Translations under genes and position numbers: made by a program
Shown: piece after piece, positions 8,996 through 17,531 of the stretch
Numbering within the stretch: position 1 is the stretch's first letter
Layout: each line of letters begins with the position of its first letter
The notes under the pieces: generated by a model
The model's input: the letters and a program-made list of their open reading frames with translations, nothing else
Database searches by the model: none
What the model was told of the DNA's origin: nothing
Source: Candidatus Rifleibacteriota bacterium
GTDB taxonomy: Bacteria; Muiribacteriota; UBA6191; JACPRK01; JACQZM01
Direction of reading: 5' to 3'
Assembly (NCBI GenBank): GCA_016213885.1
Contig: JACQZM010000213.1
Location: 1-34,764, forward strand
DNA: 34,764 nucleotides

Positions 8996-9328
8996 GACGA
9001 TTCGCTTCCAGGCGCACCGCCGCAACCCGGAAATGATGGAGGGTCTTGAAAAGGCGTGCGATCGCTTTAACGCATTGCGTCATCATCGTGACGATCGGCT
9101 CGTAAGGTTCGAGGTATCATGGCCACCCGGAATGCGCGATCATGCGGGGTAACGCTGCGGGGCGACGGGGGGCGGCCGGAGTCCCTGACTGTACCATCAG
9201 CGTGGCAGAGAACGCCCAGGACCTTGCCACGCCCATCGCCAGATTCGTCCCGACGGTAGCCGCCACCGGAACGGAGATTAGGCCACCGTCGGGCATGCCG
9301 AGGGTGACCGCGAGGGGCGAAACCACCC

Positions 9329-10615
9329 CTACCTTGGAGGCTGACGGGGCCGCAGCAGGGCGGGATCTCTCGTTGTGGGGCTAGGCAGATCCGGCGATGA
9401 TGATGACCCACCAGACGCTGGCCTGCCCTGACCCGGGTCAGATCTCTGCGAGCGCTGGCATCTCACTCTGCTGGGCCGCCTTGCCGGTCGTGGAAGGATG
9501 ACCACCGTCTCGTTCGAACGCACCTCGATCGACGCATCCCGCCCCGTGGATTCCCGGACCAGGGCCAGGATGCGAGGGATGCCGCTGCCGATCGAGGTGA
9601 CGAACCCCAGCTTGGCGAGATGGGAGAGCAAGATCGGGTTCCGGGGAATGTGGGTTCCCAGGACCATCGACTCCACGTCTACCCCGTTGGGCGGCCGTCC
9701 AGGGCTGTGGACCTCCACTCGATCGACGAAGATGAGGAGCCGGACAGGGCCCCGGATCGTGTAGTCGCGATGGACCAAGGCGTTCACGATCGCCTCACGA
9801 AACGCTTCCGGGGGAATCTCGGGACGAGGTTCGGGCTTGACCCCTCGGATCACGTGGGGTCTTCTCAGGTGAAGCTCCACGAACCGGTAGGTCGAGTCGA
9901 TGATCGCTGCCAGCTGGCCGGAGAGATCCTTGCGATCGAGAGGGGCTTCCACGAGATCGCGACCTGGCATGCAGGCGGCGTTGACCTGAGCGCAGGGAAG
10001 GAACTGCTGCGGGTTCCGACCGAACAGCAAGAGCCCCGCAACGGTCGGGCAGTCGCCTCGAGCCAGCCTCAGGTTGGCCAGCAGCTTCGAGTACGGCACG
10101 CCGAAATCCCTGGATCCTCTGGAGAAGCTCGAGATAAGAAACGTCTCGATCGCGCCGCCGTCGAGATCCGCAAGTGAGGCCCCCTGGACGAGCATCTCGT
10201 CGAAGTACAGGCTCTCGGCTCGCTGGAACATCCTAAGAAGCTCCTCGCGAGAAGCGTGCCGGCGACCCGCCGACCCACGGACAAAGCAGACCCCCCTGTT
10301 GGTGTGGTAGGGGAGCTGGTCTCCTCGAGGGACGCGGACGATCACGATGGCCTTCCCTGCCACCTTCACGGTCCGGGCAACGACCGTCAGAGGCGGCAGG
10401 CAGTTGTTCCGCGCGACGTTGTCGACCAGCTTCAGCGCCTCGTCGATGTTCGCCAGCCCCAGCGCTCTCCCGGAGTCATCAACGCCCAGAAAGAGCTGAC
10501 CGCCGTCGGTGTTGGCGAATGCCACCAGCGCGGCGGCCAAGTCGTCGGCGTGAACAGGCCAGCGCTTGAACTCGGTGTGGCGGTCCTCTTTGAGAGGAAC
10601 GGTTCGTTTGGGCAT
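9329..10615 (-). CDS. AlbA_2/Schlafen-like ATP-binding transcriptional-regulator-type protein (COG2865-like)
   Basis: EDRHTEFKRWP..ALVAFANTDGGQLFLGVDDSGRALGL (AlbA_2), HTNRGVCFVRGSAGRRHASREELLRMF, PEAFREAIVNALVHRDYTIRGPVRLLIFVDRVEVHSPG, FVTSIGSGIPRI; extreme C-terminal tail possibly readthrough. Confidence 0.85.
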   Translation of the reverse strand: MPKRTVPLKEDRHTEFKRWPVHADDLAAALVAFANTDGGQLFLGVDDSGRALGLANIDEALKLVDNVARNNCLPPLTVVARTVKVAGKAIVIVRVPRGDQLPYHTNRGVCFVRGSAGRRHASREELLRMFQRAESLYFDEMLVQGASLADLDGGAIETFLISSFSRGSRDFGVPYSKLLANLRLARGDCPTVAGLLLFGRNPQQFLPCAQVNAACMPGRDLVEAPLDRKDLSGQLAAIIDSTYRFVELHLRRPHVIRGVKPEPRPEIPPEAFREAIVNALVHRDYTIRGPVRLLIFVDRVEVHSPGRPPNGVDVESMVLGTHIPRNPILLSHLAKLGFVTSIGSGIPRILALVRESTGRDASIEVRSNETVVILPRPARRPSRVRCQRSQRSDPGQGRPASGGSSSSPDLPSPTTRDPALLRPRQPPR

Positions 10616-10743
10616 GGGCAACCTCGACGCGGACGTAGTCTAGCACAGACGAGGCCGGCGAGACCGGGGTTCAGGGACGCCCTCGATGGGCCGAGGCGCC
10701 AGGGACCCCGCGAAGCCTCGATCTTGTCGGAGTGTTGGAGTTC

Positions 10744-10772
10744 TTGCCAACAGTCTGGAAGAACGGTACTCT
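10744..10772 (+). promoter_or_regulatory. putative tumE-like promoter: TTGCCA - 17 bp - TACTCT, 7 nt before the GTG start
   Basis: Spacing is canonical, -10 match is weak. Confidence 0.35.
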
Positions 10773-10779
10773 GTGAGCA

Positions 10780-11145
10780 GTGAAGGCGAAATTGCTGGTT
10801 CAGCGCCGGGTGATCGTGGGCGTCGACGCCTTCGGCGAGATCGTGGTCTGGCGGGTGCCTGAACCGATCGAGCCATCGGTCCACCGGTTCAAGTACCGCC
10901 TCGTGTACGTGGTCGACGAGGAGTGCGTGCTTCGATACGACAACGAGCGTGGCAAAGGAGACCACCGTCACGCCGGATCAACGACAGGCCGCTACGAGTT
11001 CACGACCCCGCAGCAGCTGGTGGCTGACTTCGAGGCCGATGTGGCGAGGTGGGATGATGAGCACGGTCGTGTTCGAGGTCCAGTCTCTCGGGGAGTCCCT
11101 GCAGGACGCCGCAGAGGCGATGACGACGGGCGGGGCGGAGCCTGA
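10780..11145 (+). CDS. TumE-family (DUF6516) toxin
   Basis: VHRFKYRLVYVVDEECVLRYDNERGKGDHRHAGSTTGRYEFTTPQQLVADFEADV is a TumE/DUF6516-like core; immediately followed by a TumA-like HTH protein. Confidence 0.7.
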   Translation: MKAKLLVQRRVIVGVDAFGEIVVWRVPEPIEPSVHRFKYRLVYVVDEECVLRYDNERGKGDHRHAGSTTGRYEFTTPQQLVADFEADVARWDDEHGRVRGPVSRGVPAGRRRGDDDGRGGA

Positions 11146-11404
11146 GGCAAGGATCTGCTTCGCCACGCCCGAGCTCCTGTGGAAGGTGCTGACGGCGAAG
11201 CGCTGGGAGCTGCTCAAGGCGCTGTGCGGGGCCGGTCCCCTGTCGATCCGGGCGACCGCCGCCAGGGTGGGGCGGGACGTGAAGGCCGTCCACGGGGACG
11301 TCGCCGTGCTGCTCAGGGTCGGTGTTCTGGACCGGCGGCCCGACGGACGCATCGAGTTCCCCTACGACGCCGTGAAGGTGCAGTTCCTGCTGCGCGCGGC
11401 GTAG
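11054..11404 (+). CDS. TumA-like HTH antitoxin (HVO_A0114-type DNA-binding protein)
   Basis: ICFATPELLWKVLTAKRWELLKALCGAGPLSIRATAARVGRDVKAVHGDVAVLLRVGVLDRRPDGRIEFPYDAVKVQFLLRAA. Confidence 0.8.
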   Translation: MMSTVVFEVQSLGESLQDAAEAMTTGGAEPEARICFATPELLWKVLTAKRWELLKALCGAGPLSIRATAARVGRDVKAVHGDVAVLLRVGVLDRRPDGRIEFPYDAVKVQFLLRAA

Positions 11405-11801
11405 GCCAGCCCAGCGTGGCTCCACATACGGCCGTTGCGCTCGAGCAGCGGGCCGTGGGCCTCGCCTGATGGGTCAGGCCGAACCGGCGACCGAAGGCGG
11501 TACCGATCTCTGCGGCCCGGCCCTCGTCTCGCGCGGTCACCTTGACCCACACGGCCGAGCGCTCGCCCTGACCGCAGACCAGGGTGGCTCCATCGGTCTA
11601 GCCGCAGAAAACGAACTCGTCGGAGAACCACAGCCAATCGAACCCCAGAACCGAAGCCAGCTGCTCCGCCTCTTTGAGCACCCGCACGTCGGACCGGCCG
11701 CCCGCGTAGAACAGCCTGTGAGGAAGTGCCTCCTGGCCGAAGAGGAGCAAGGCGTGCCTGAACAGGAGCTTCCCGAATGACTCGGCGAACCGCTCGGTCA
11801 C
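11313..11801 (-). pseudogene. uncharacterised frame coupled to the Lon-domain gene, interrupted by an in-frame TAG at 11598-11600; true 3' end uncertain (about 11450)
   Basis: GTG at 11801 overlaps the upstream TGA (GTGA); VTERFAESFGKLLFRHALLLFGQEALPHRLFYAGGRSDVRVLKEAEQLASVLGFDWLWFSDEFVFCG*TDGATLVCGQGERSAVWVKVTARDEGRAAEIGTAFGRRFGLT in one frame. Confidence 0.4.
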
Positions 11802-12700
11802 CGGACCGCTGGCGCTGGGCACGGCCCGGTCTCCAGGACCCTGGAAAGGTGCGCCAGCCGCGCCAGCCCGTCCGGCAGTTCGAGGAGCTCCTGCTTCTGC
11901 TGCGCCGGGCCCGGGATCATCGCCGCGAGGACGTACGACCGGACCTCGAGGGAGACCGCTGCCGGATAACCGCTCAGCCGGGACGCAGGCGCCAGGGACG
12001 CGAGAAGCTCGGGGACGAAGAGGTCGAGCAGGCGACGGACACGGGACTCGCTCCGCGGATCGACGTACAGGGGATCGGGGATCTTCTGCTGGATCTCGTT
12101 CTCGAGGTGGCCAGCGACGTCCCGGAGGCACTGCTCGGTGTCACCTGACCTCCACGAAGCCAGGGTGGGCGAGCCTCCGGAGAAGAGCAGGGGCACGAGC
12201 GCGTCGGTGAGAGCGCGCGCATCGGCGCTCGACCTCGCGGCCTGCATGGACCTCTCGAAGGCGCGCCGTTCGGCCTCGTAACGGCCGTGCAGCTTGGCGA
12301 GGACCTCCTGCTCCAGCCGGGAGCCTTCGTCGGTGTCGACCGGCGTCTCGTCCACGAACTCGATGCCGGCCAAGAGCCAGCGCCGGGCGTCGTCGATCGA
12401 TCGAACCCGCACCTTCCGGGTCCCCTCGACGAGGATCTTCATCAAGCCGTCCGGAAGCAGGAGCATCTGCATGATCACGGCGAGCGTTCCGACAGAGAAG
12501 AGATCGGACTGACCGGGGTCGTTGACCGTGGGGTCCCGCTGGCAAAGGACGACCAGCTCCCGGGTCGTTTCCAGCGCCCTCTCGATCGCAGCCTTCGACC
12601 TCGGTCGGCCCACGAAGTAGGGGACCACCATCCGGGGATAGAGCACCGATTCCAGAAGCGCCAGGCAAGGGACGGCGTGGGAGCGGTCTTGTGCGGTCAT
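11798..12700 (-). CDS. stand-alone Lon substrate-binding (N-terminal) domain protein, no AAA or protease domain
   Basis: LALLESVLYPRMVVPYFVGRPRSKAAIERALETTRELVVLCQRDPTVNDPGQSDLFSVGTLAVIMQMLLLPDGLMKILVEGTRKVRV matches the Lon N-domain; ORF ends after ~300 aa. Confidence 0.85.
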   Translation of the reverse strand: MTAQDRSHAVPCLALLESVLYPRMVVPYFVGRPRSKAAIERALETTRELVVLCQRDPTVNDPGQSDLFSVGTLAVIMQMLLLPDGLMKILVEGTRKVRVRSIDDARRWLLAGIEFVDETPVDTDEGSRLEQEVLAKLHGRYEAERRAFERSMQAARSSADARALTDALVPLLFSGGSPTLASWRSGDTEQCLRDVAGHLENEIQQKIPDPLYVDPRSESRVRRLLDLFVPELLASLAPASRLSGYPAAVSLEVRSYVLAAMIPGPAQQKQELLELPDGLARLAHLSRVLETGPCPAPAVR

Positions 12701-12726
12701 GGGAACCAGCTTACCATGGGCATTGC

Positions 12727-13530
12727 ATGAACGACTGGGCAGGGCGGTGGGAGCGACTGAGGACGCTCGTGGATCGGGTTCGTCCGGGAGCGAACCTCGG
12801 TCTTCGGCTGGGCGCCTCCGACGCTCTTCTCGACCAGGCCTGTGCCAGGTTGTCGCAGGAGCTGCCCCGGGAGATCCTGGACTGCTACCGCGTTCACGAT
12901 GGCCAGACGTGCGATGCCGACGTTGGCCTCCTCTTCGGATGGAGGTTCCTTTCTCTGGACGCCATGTGCTCTTGCTGGGACAGCTGGCTGGGCCTGGAGT
13001 TCGAGTTTCCGCCGGACGACTTCGTGAGTACAGGTCCGGTCCGGGAGCAGTACGCCTGCCCGGGCTGGATCCCGATCTCGGACGACGGATCCGGCAATCA
13101 CGTGGGTCTCGACCTGGACCCGGCAGCCGGAGGGACGCCCGGACAGATCATCCCGTTCGGGAGAGACTTCCAGACCAAGGCCGTGCTCGCAGCGACGCTC
13201 TCGGAGCTCTTCGACCGGTTCGTCTGCGATCTGGAGAGCGGGGCGGTCCGCCTGGACGAACTGGGGCGATTCTCTCCGGAGCCTGCTCCGCTGCGGGCGA
13301 GTGGCTTCCTGTCGGGGGGACTCAGCCGCTGGAGGAAGATCATGCGTGAGGAGCTCAGGGCCGCAGTTCGTGAGCACCGACTTCGGGAGGCCGAGGCAGT
13401 GGCGGCCGAAGCCGTGGGCCTGGCCGTCCGGCTCTTCCCGGCGGGCCACTTCAACCTGGAGAACACCCTCGAGATGCAGCGTCTGATCGCGATGCGCCAC
13501 GGTCGCGGAGAAGGAGCCGAGCCGGAGTGA
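12727..13530 (+). CDS. SMI1/KNR4 (SUKH)-family protein
   Basis: LPREILDCYRVHDGQTCDADVGLLFGWRFLSLDAM..PGWIPISDDGSGNHVGLDLDPAAGGTPGQIIPFGRDF. Confidence 0.85.
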   Translation: MNDWAGRWERLRTLVDRVRPGANLGLRLGASDALLDQACARLSQELPREILDCYRVHDGQTCDADVGLLFGWRFLSLDAMCSCWDSWLGLEFEFPPDDFVSTGPVREQYACPGWIPISDDGSGNHVGLDLDPAAGGTPGQIIPFGRDFQTKAVLAATLSELFDRFVCDLESGAVRLDELGRFSPEPAPLRASGFLSGGLSRWRKIMREELRAAVREHRLREAEAVAAEAVGLAVRLFPAGHFNLENTLEMQRLIAMRHGRGEGAEPE

Positions 13531-13667
13531 CCACCTCGATCGTCGAGCGGCGCGGAACCGACCGGCTCAGCTTTCACGAACGACTCACCTCCGACATCGG
13601 CCTTTCGCTACAGCGCCTTCCGCGCTCTCGACCTTCGACCGTCTCGGGAATCTGTGGGAACACCAGG

Positions 13668-13754
13668 GCGCGTAGGAAGGACGAACAGAGATTTTCGCGG
13701 ATGGGTGTCCTGGTCGTGGGGGTGCGCAGGAAGGATGAACCAGGGATTTCGGGG
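13668..13754. repeat. two-copy degenerate intergenic repeat (about 32-bp units, about 55-bp period)
   Basis: gcgcgtaggaaggacgaacagagattttcgcgg versus tgcgcaggaaggatgaaccagggatttcgggg. Confidence 0.5.
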
Positions 13755-13969
13755 CTCGGGCTGGTGGTGTGACCCTGCTCCGAGGGTTCAGGTGAGAGTC
13801 GAGGATCAGGGCGGTCAACTTGGAAAGAAAGTCCAGAGGCTCGGGGACCATCCCGGCCGTCCCGTCTCGCCACGTCCGCTTCATTCGAAGAACGACGCGC
13901 CCATCCGGCGCGACGAGGTGAGGGAGGCGGTCGAGCGGCCCTCGGCTGCGGATTGCCGGAGCCTCGCCC

Positions 13970-15706
13970 CTACACCGCGCCTCTGCTCGCGCCTGTGGCA
14001 ACAGGCTCGAGCCGACCCTGCTCTGCCCAGTCCACGATCCGGTACCGGTAGCCCTGTTCCACGAGGAACAGCTGCCGCCTGGCCGCGAACTCCTGCTCCG
14101 TGGTGTTGCGCGAGACCAGGCTGAAGAACCGCGAGGCTCGGGCCTTCGGGCGCAGCAGCCGCCCAAGGCGCTGGGCCTCCTCCTGCCGGGAGCCGAAGGT
14201 GCCGGAGATCTGGATCGCCAGCGAGGCGTCCGGAAGATCGATGGCGAAATTCGCCACCTTGGAGACGACGAGGATCCGCGCCCTCCCCTTGCGGAAGTCG
14301 TCGTAAAGCCGCTCGCGGACGGACGTGGGGGTCTTCCCGGTGATCACCGGGAGCCCGAGGTGCCGGGCCACCGCCTCGAGCTGATCGATGTACTGGCCGA
14401 TCACGAGGATCGACTCCTCCGGGTTGTTCTCGATCAGCTCCTCGACGAGGTGGACCTTGCGCGGATTCTCCGCGGCGATGCGGAACTTGTCGCGCCGGGG
14501 GGCGAGCGCATATCTGACGCGCTGGTCGTCCGGCAGCTCCAGCCGGACCTCGAAACAGGTCGCCTCGGCGATGTATCCCTTGTGCTCGAGGATCTTCCAC
14601 GGGAGATCGTACCTTTTCGGGCCGATGAGGGCGAAGACGTCACCCTCCCGGCCGTCCTCGCGCACGAGGGTGGCGGTCAGCCCGAGCCGTCGCCGCACCT
14701 GGATCTCGGCGGTTGCGCGGAACACCGGGGCCGGCAGCATGTGGACCTCGTCGTAGATGATGAGGCCCCACTCGCTCCGTCGCATCAGGTCCAGGTGAGG
14801 GAACTCGACGTCGACGCTGCTGCGGTGCGTCAACATCTGGTAGGTCGTGAGCGTCACCGGGCGGATCTGTTTCGCCTCGCCGGTGTACTCCCCGATCAGG
14901 CCCGGGTCCAGGTCGGTCTTGTCGAGGATCTCGTCCCGCCACTGGTGCACAGCGACGGTGTTCGTGGAGAGGATCAGAGTCGAGGCGCAGAGCCGGGCCA
15001 TCACGCCCAGACCGATCACGGTCTTCCCCGCGCCGCACGGCAGCACGACGACCCCCGCCCCTCCCCGCGGGCCACCGCCGGCGTGAAACGCCGCCACCGC
15101 GTCCACCTGGTAGGGTCGGAGGCCGAACGGAAGCCCGCTGGCGGTGCGATCCCGCAAGGAGTGCGACAGCGCCTGGCCTTCGACGTACCCGCAGAGATCC
15201 TCCGCCGGATAGCCCAGCCGGACGAGCGCCTGCTTGAGCGCCCCGCGGTGGCCCGCCCGCACCACGAACCGGTGCTGGTCGGTGTCGGTCCAGAACGGTC
15301 TCACGTCCTCCGACTGAGAGAGCTCGAGCCGCACGTCCGGGTCGTCCACCTCGAGCCAGAGATGATCGGGATCCCGGGGCACGAGGCGGGTTTTCCCGAA
15401 CCGCTGGAACTGCTCCGCCAGCCGCTGTCTCACGAGCTGGGGCACCGGGTACCGGGAGTAGCGATCGAGAGCTCCCTCGATCCACTCGAGGGTCACGCCG
15501 GAAGCGGCCGCGTTCCAGAGCGACAGCGAGGTCATCCGGTAGGTGTGGATGTACTCGGGGGAGCGCTCCAGGTGAGCGAAGGCGCAGAGGGCGTCCCGCG
15601 CGGCGGCCGCGGCCTCGCCCGCCACCTCCAAAAGGAGCGTGCCGTCGCTCTGCACGATCAGGGGCCGGTCGACCGGGCGCGGGGCTGCCTCGTCAGAGCT
15701 CGACAT
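13970..15706 (-). CDS. XPB/Rad25-type DNA repair helicase
   Basis: LRPYQVDAVAAFHAGG, VVLPCGAGKTVIGLGVMA (Walker A), GLIIYDEVHMLPAPVFR (DEVH), LGLTATLVREDGREGDVFALIGPKRYDLPWK (RED motif), TGKTPTSVRERLYDDFRKG, GSRQEEAQRLGRLLRPK. Confidence 0.93.
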   Translation of the reverse strand: MSSSDEAAPRPVDRPLIVQSDGTLLLEVAGEAAAAARDALCAFAHLERSPEYIHTYRMTSLSLWNAAASGVTLEWIEGALDRYSRYPVPQLVRQRLAEQFQRFGKTRLVPRDPDHLWLEVDDPDVRLELSQSEDVRPFWTDTDQHRFVVRAGHRGALKQALVRLGYPAEDLCGYVEGQALSHSLRDRTASGLPFGLRPYQVDAVAAFHAGGGPRGGAGVVVLPCGAGKTVIGLGVMARLCASTLILSTNTVAVHQWRDEILDKTDLDPGLIGEYTGEAKQIRPVTLTTYQMLTHRSSVDVEFPHLDLMRRSEWGLIIYDEVHMLPAPVFRATAEIQVRRRLGLTATLVREDGREGDVFALIGPKRYDLPWKILEHKGYIAEATCFEVRLELPDDQRVRYALAPRRDKFRIAAENPRKVHLVEELIENNPEESILVIGQYIDQLEAVARHLGLPVITGKTPTSVRERLYDDFRKGRARILVVSKVANFAIDLPDASLAIQISGTFGSRQEEAQRLGRLLRPKARASRFFSLVSRNTTEQEFAARRQLFLVEQGYRYRIVDWAEQGRLEPVATGASRGAV

Positions 15707-17531
15707 GGTAGCGATCCGAGAGCCGGCGGAGCGCGGCCCTGACCTTGGGCAGCGCCACGGCCGGGACGATCAGGAGCTTCCCGTCGTCCGCCAGCGTCAG
15801 GGGCGTCACCTCTCCCTCGAGCGCCTGCGCGAGAGCCGAGAGAAACGAGGCGTCGGGGCTGCGGTACCCCACCAGGTCCAGGGTTTCGAGCCGCACCCTG
15901 CGAGGGGGCGCCGCCTCCGGAGCGCTCTTCGCCTTCCCGGGCGGGGCGCCGGCAGGGACGACCAGCGGCACGCCCGGAGCGCCGGTCTCGCGGGCGGAGA
16001 ACGTCGATTCCGGGTGCGAGAGGCTGACCGGCACCAGCCCGGCCTCGTCGAGCGCCCCGAAGACCCGATCGGGCTCGCGCACGAGGGCGAACCGGTCGAT
16101 CCGGTCGTCGGCCACCCACTTCCGGATCCGCTCGAGCAGCGGCCCGCGACCGGCAGGATCGCCACGGACCTCCAGCAGGCCGAGGTTTTCGTAGATCGTG
16201 ACCGTCTGACCCCGCCCCGCCCACGAGGCCAGCTCGCTCGCCACGTTCTGCGGAAGCGGGGCTCCGGTCATGGCGGAGAGCGCTTCCGCCACGTCGGCCG
16301 TCCCGCCCGCCGCGACCGTCTCCATCACGCGCTTCCGGTCCAGCCGGAAACGGTGGATAGGGCCGTCCTCCTGGAGCAGGACGCAGGACGCCCGCAGGCC
16401 GGCCACGGTCGCATCCGGGTACGAGACCGCCTCGACCACCACCTCGAAGTTCGGCAACACAGTCACCTTCACCCGGTCGAAGTCGGGCTCCCGCCGGAAC
16501 ATCTGGAAGAACCGCCGGGTGAGGCGAAACGCCCTCAGCCGGTCCCTGGGCGGGGACGTCTGGGTGCCGTGGCGATCGCTCTCCTTCCGGTAGGCGAGGC
16601 TCACGAACCCCGTCAGGTACGGGATCTCCCCGAGGAACGACTCGAGGTAACGCCCCTCGACCCGCTCGAACGCGTCGGGCATCGCCGTCGTGATCTGGAT
16701 CGTCTTCTTGCTGTTCCAGCGGTCCTTGGCGTCGTGCTCGCTGAAGTTCGTGTAGAGGTCCTCGAGCGTCACCTCCGGGCGGGGGCCCTGCTTCTTCGAG
16801 CCGTGGTACTTCCTCTGCCACTCCCAGTCCCTCAGGCGCCGGGTGGACTCGGAGTTCGGCTCCCGGGTGGTCGGGTCAAGGATCAGGGTCGGCGCTGTTC
16901 GGCGCACCAGAGCCACGAGGTCGGCCATGGGGTACCAGATGTCGGGCCCGAGCCCCGAAAGAAGCGTCAGCAGCTCCCGCCGGATCCTCGGGAGCTTCAT
17001 CCTGGAGGCCGGGCCGGTGGCGCAGCCCCAGTGGCCGAACGACGCTCCATCGAGGAGCGTCGCGCTCACGAAGAACTCGTTCTCGCCGTGCCGGATCAAG
17101 CTGTCCAGAATGAGGTGCTCCTTCTCGAGCGGCGTCTTCGCGAGGTACTCCCCCCACGCCTTCTCGTTGACCTCGATGGCGTTGTCGGGGAAGCTGGGCT
17201 CCCGGCTGGACTCGCCCATGTATTGGCCCTTGGTGTCGAACTTGACCAGACCCAGTCGCAGCGCCACCCGCGAGACGAAGTCGGACCAGTGGCCCCCGCC
17301 CTGCTGCTCCACCGTGGTCGCCTCGTCCTGGTACGACAGCAGCTTGGCCAGCCGTCGGGCATCGGTCTTGGGGATCGAGTTGTCCCTGAAGGAGCGGGTG
17401 AGCCCGCGCTCCCGGACGTACTCCACGAACAGGTGCAGATCCCGACGCAGGTCGACCGGCTGCGCCGGCAGGACGTCCAGTCGGGACAGCTCGCTCTCGG
17501 GGAAGCGGGAGAGCTCAATCGGCGGACTCAT
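15693..17531 (-). CDS. large helicase-associated (Helicase_C_3/XPB-Ssl2-like) protein lacking a helicase motor
   Basis: VTVLPNFEVVVEAVSYPDATVAGLRASCVLLQEDGPIHRFRLDRKRVMETVAAGG..LPQNVASELASWAGRGQTVTIYENLGLLEVRGD; overlaps the XPB gene by 14 bp. Confidence 0.75.
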   Translation of the reverse strand: MSPPIELSRFPESELSRLDVLPAQPVDLRRDLHLFVEYVRERGLTRSFRDNSIPKTDARRLAKLLSYQDEATTVEQQGGGHWSDFVSRVALRLGLVKFDTKGQYMGESSREPSFPDNAIEVNEKAWGEYLAKTPLEKEHLILDSLIRHGENEFFVSATLLDGASFGHWGCATGPASRMKLPRIRRELLTLLSGLGPDIWYPMADLVALVRRTAPTLILDPTTREPNSESTRRLRDWEWQRKYHGSKKQGPRPEVTLEDLYTNFSEHDAKDRWNSKKTIQITTAMPDAFERVEGRYLESFLGEIPYLTGFVSLAYRKESDRHGTQTSPPRDRLRAFRLTRRFFQMFRREPDFDRVKVTVLPNFEVVVEAVSYPDATVAGLRASCVLLQEDGPIHRFRLDRKRVMETVAAGGTADVAEALSAMTGAPLPQNVASELASWAGRGQTVTIYENLGLLEVRGDPAGRGPLLERIRKWVADDRIDRFALVREPDRVFGALDEAGLVPVSLSHPESTFSARETGAPGVPLVVPAGAPPGKAKSAPEAAPPRRVRLETLDLVGYRSPDASFLSALAQALEGEVTPLTLADDGKLLIVPAVALPKVRAALRRLSDRYHVEL

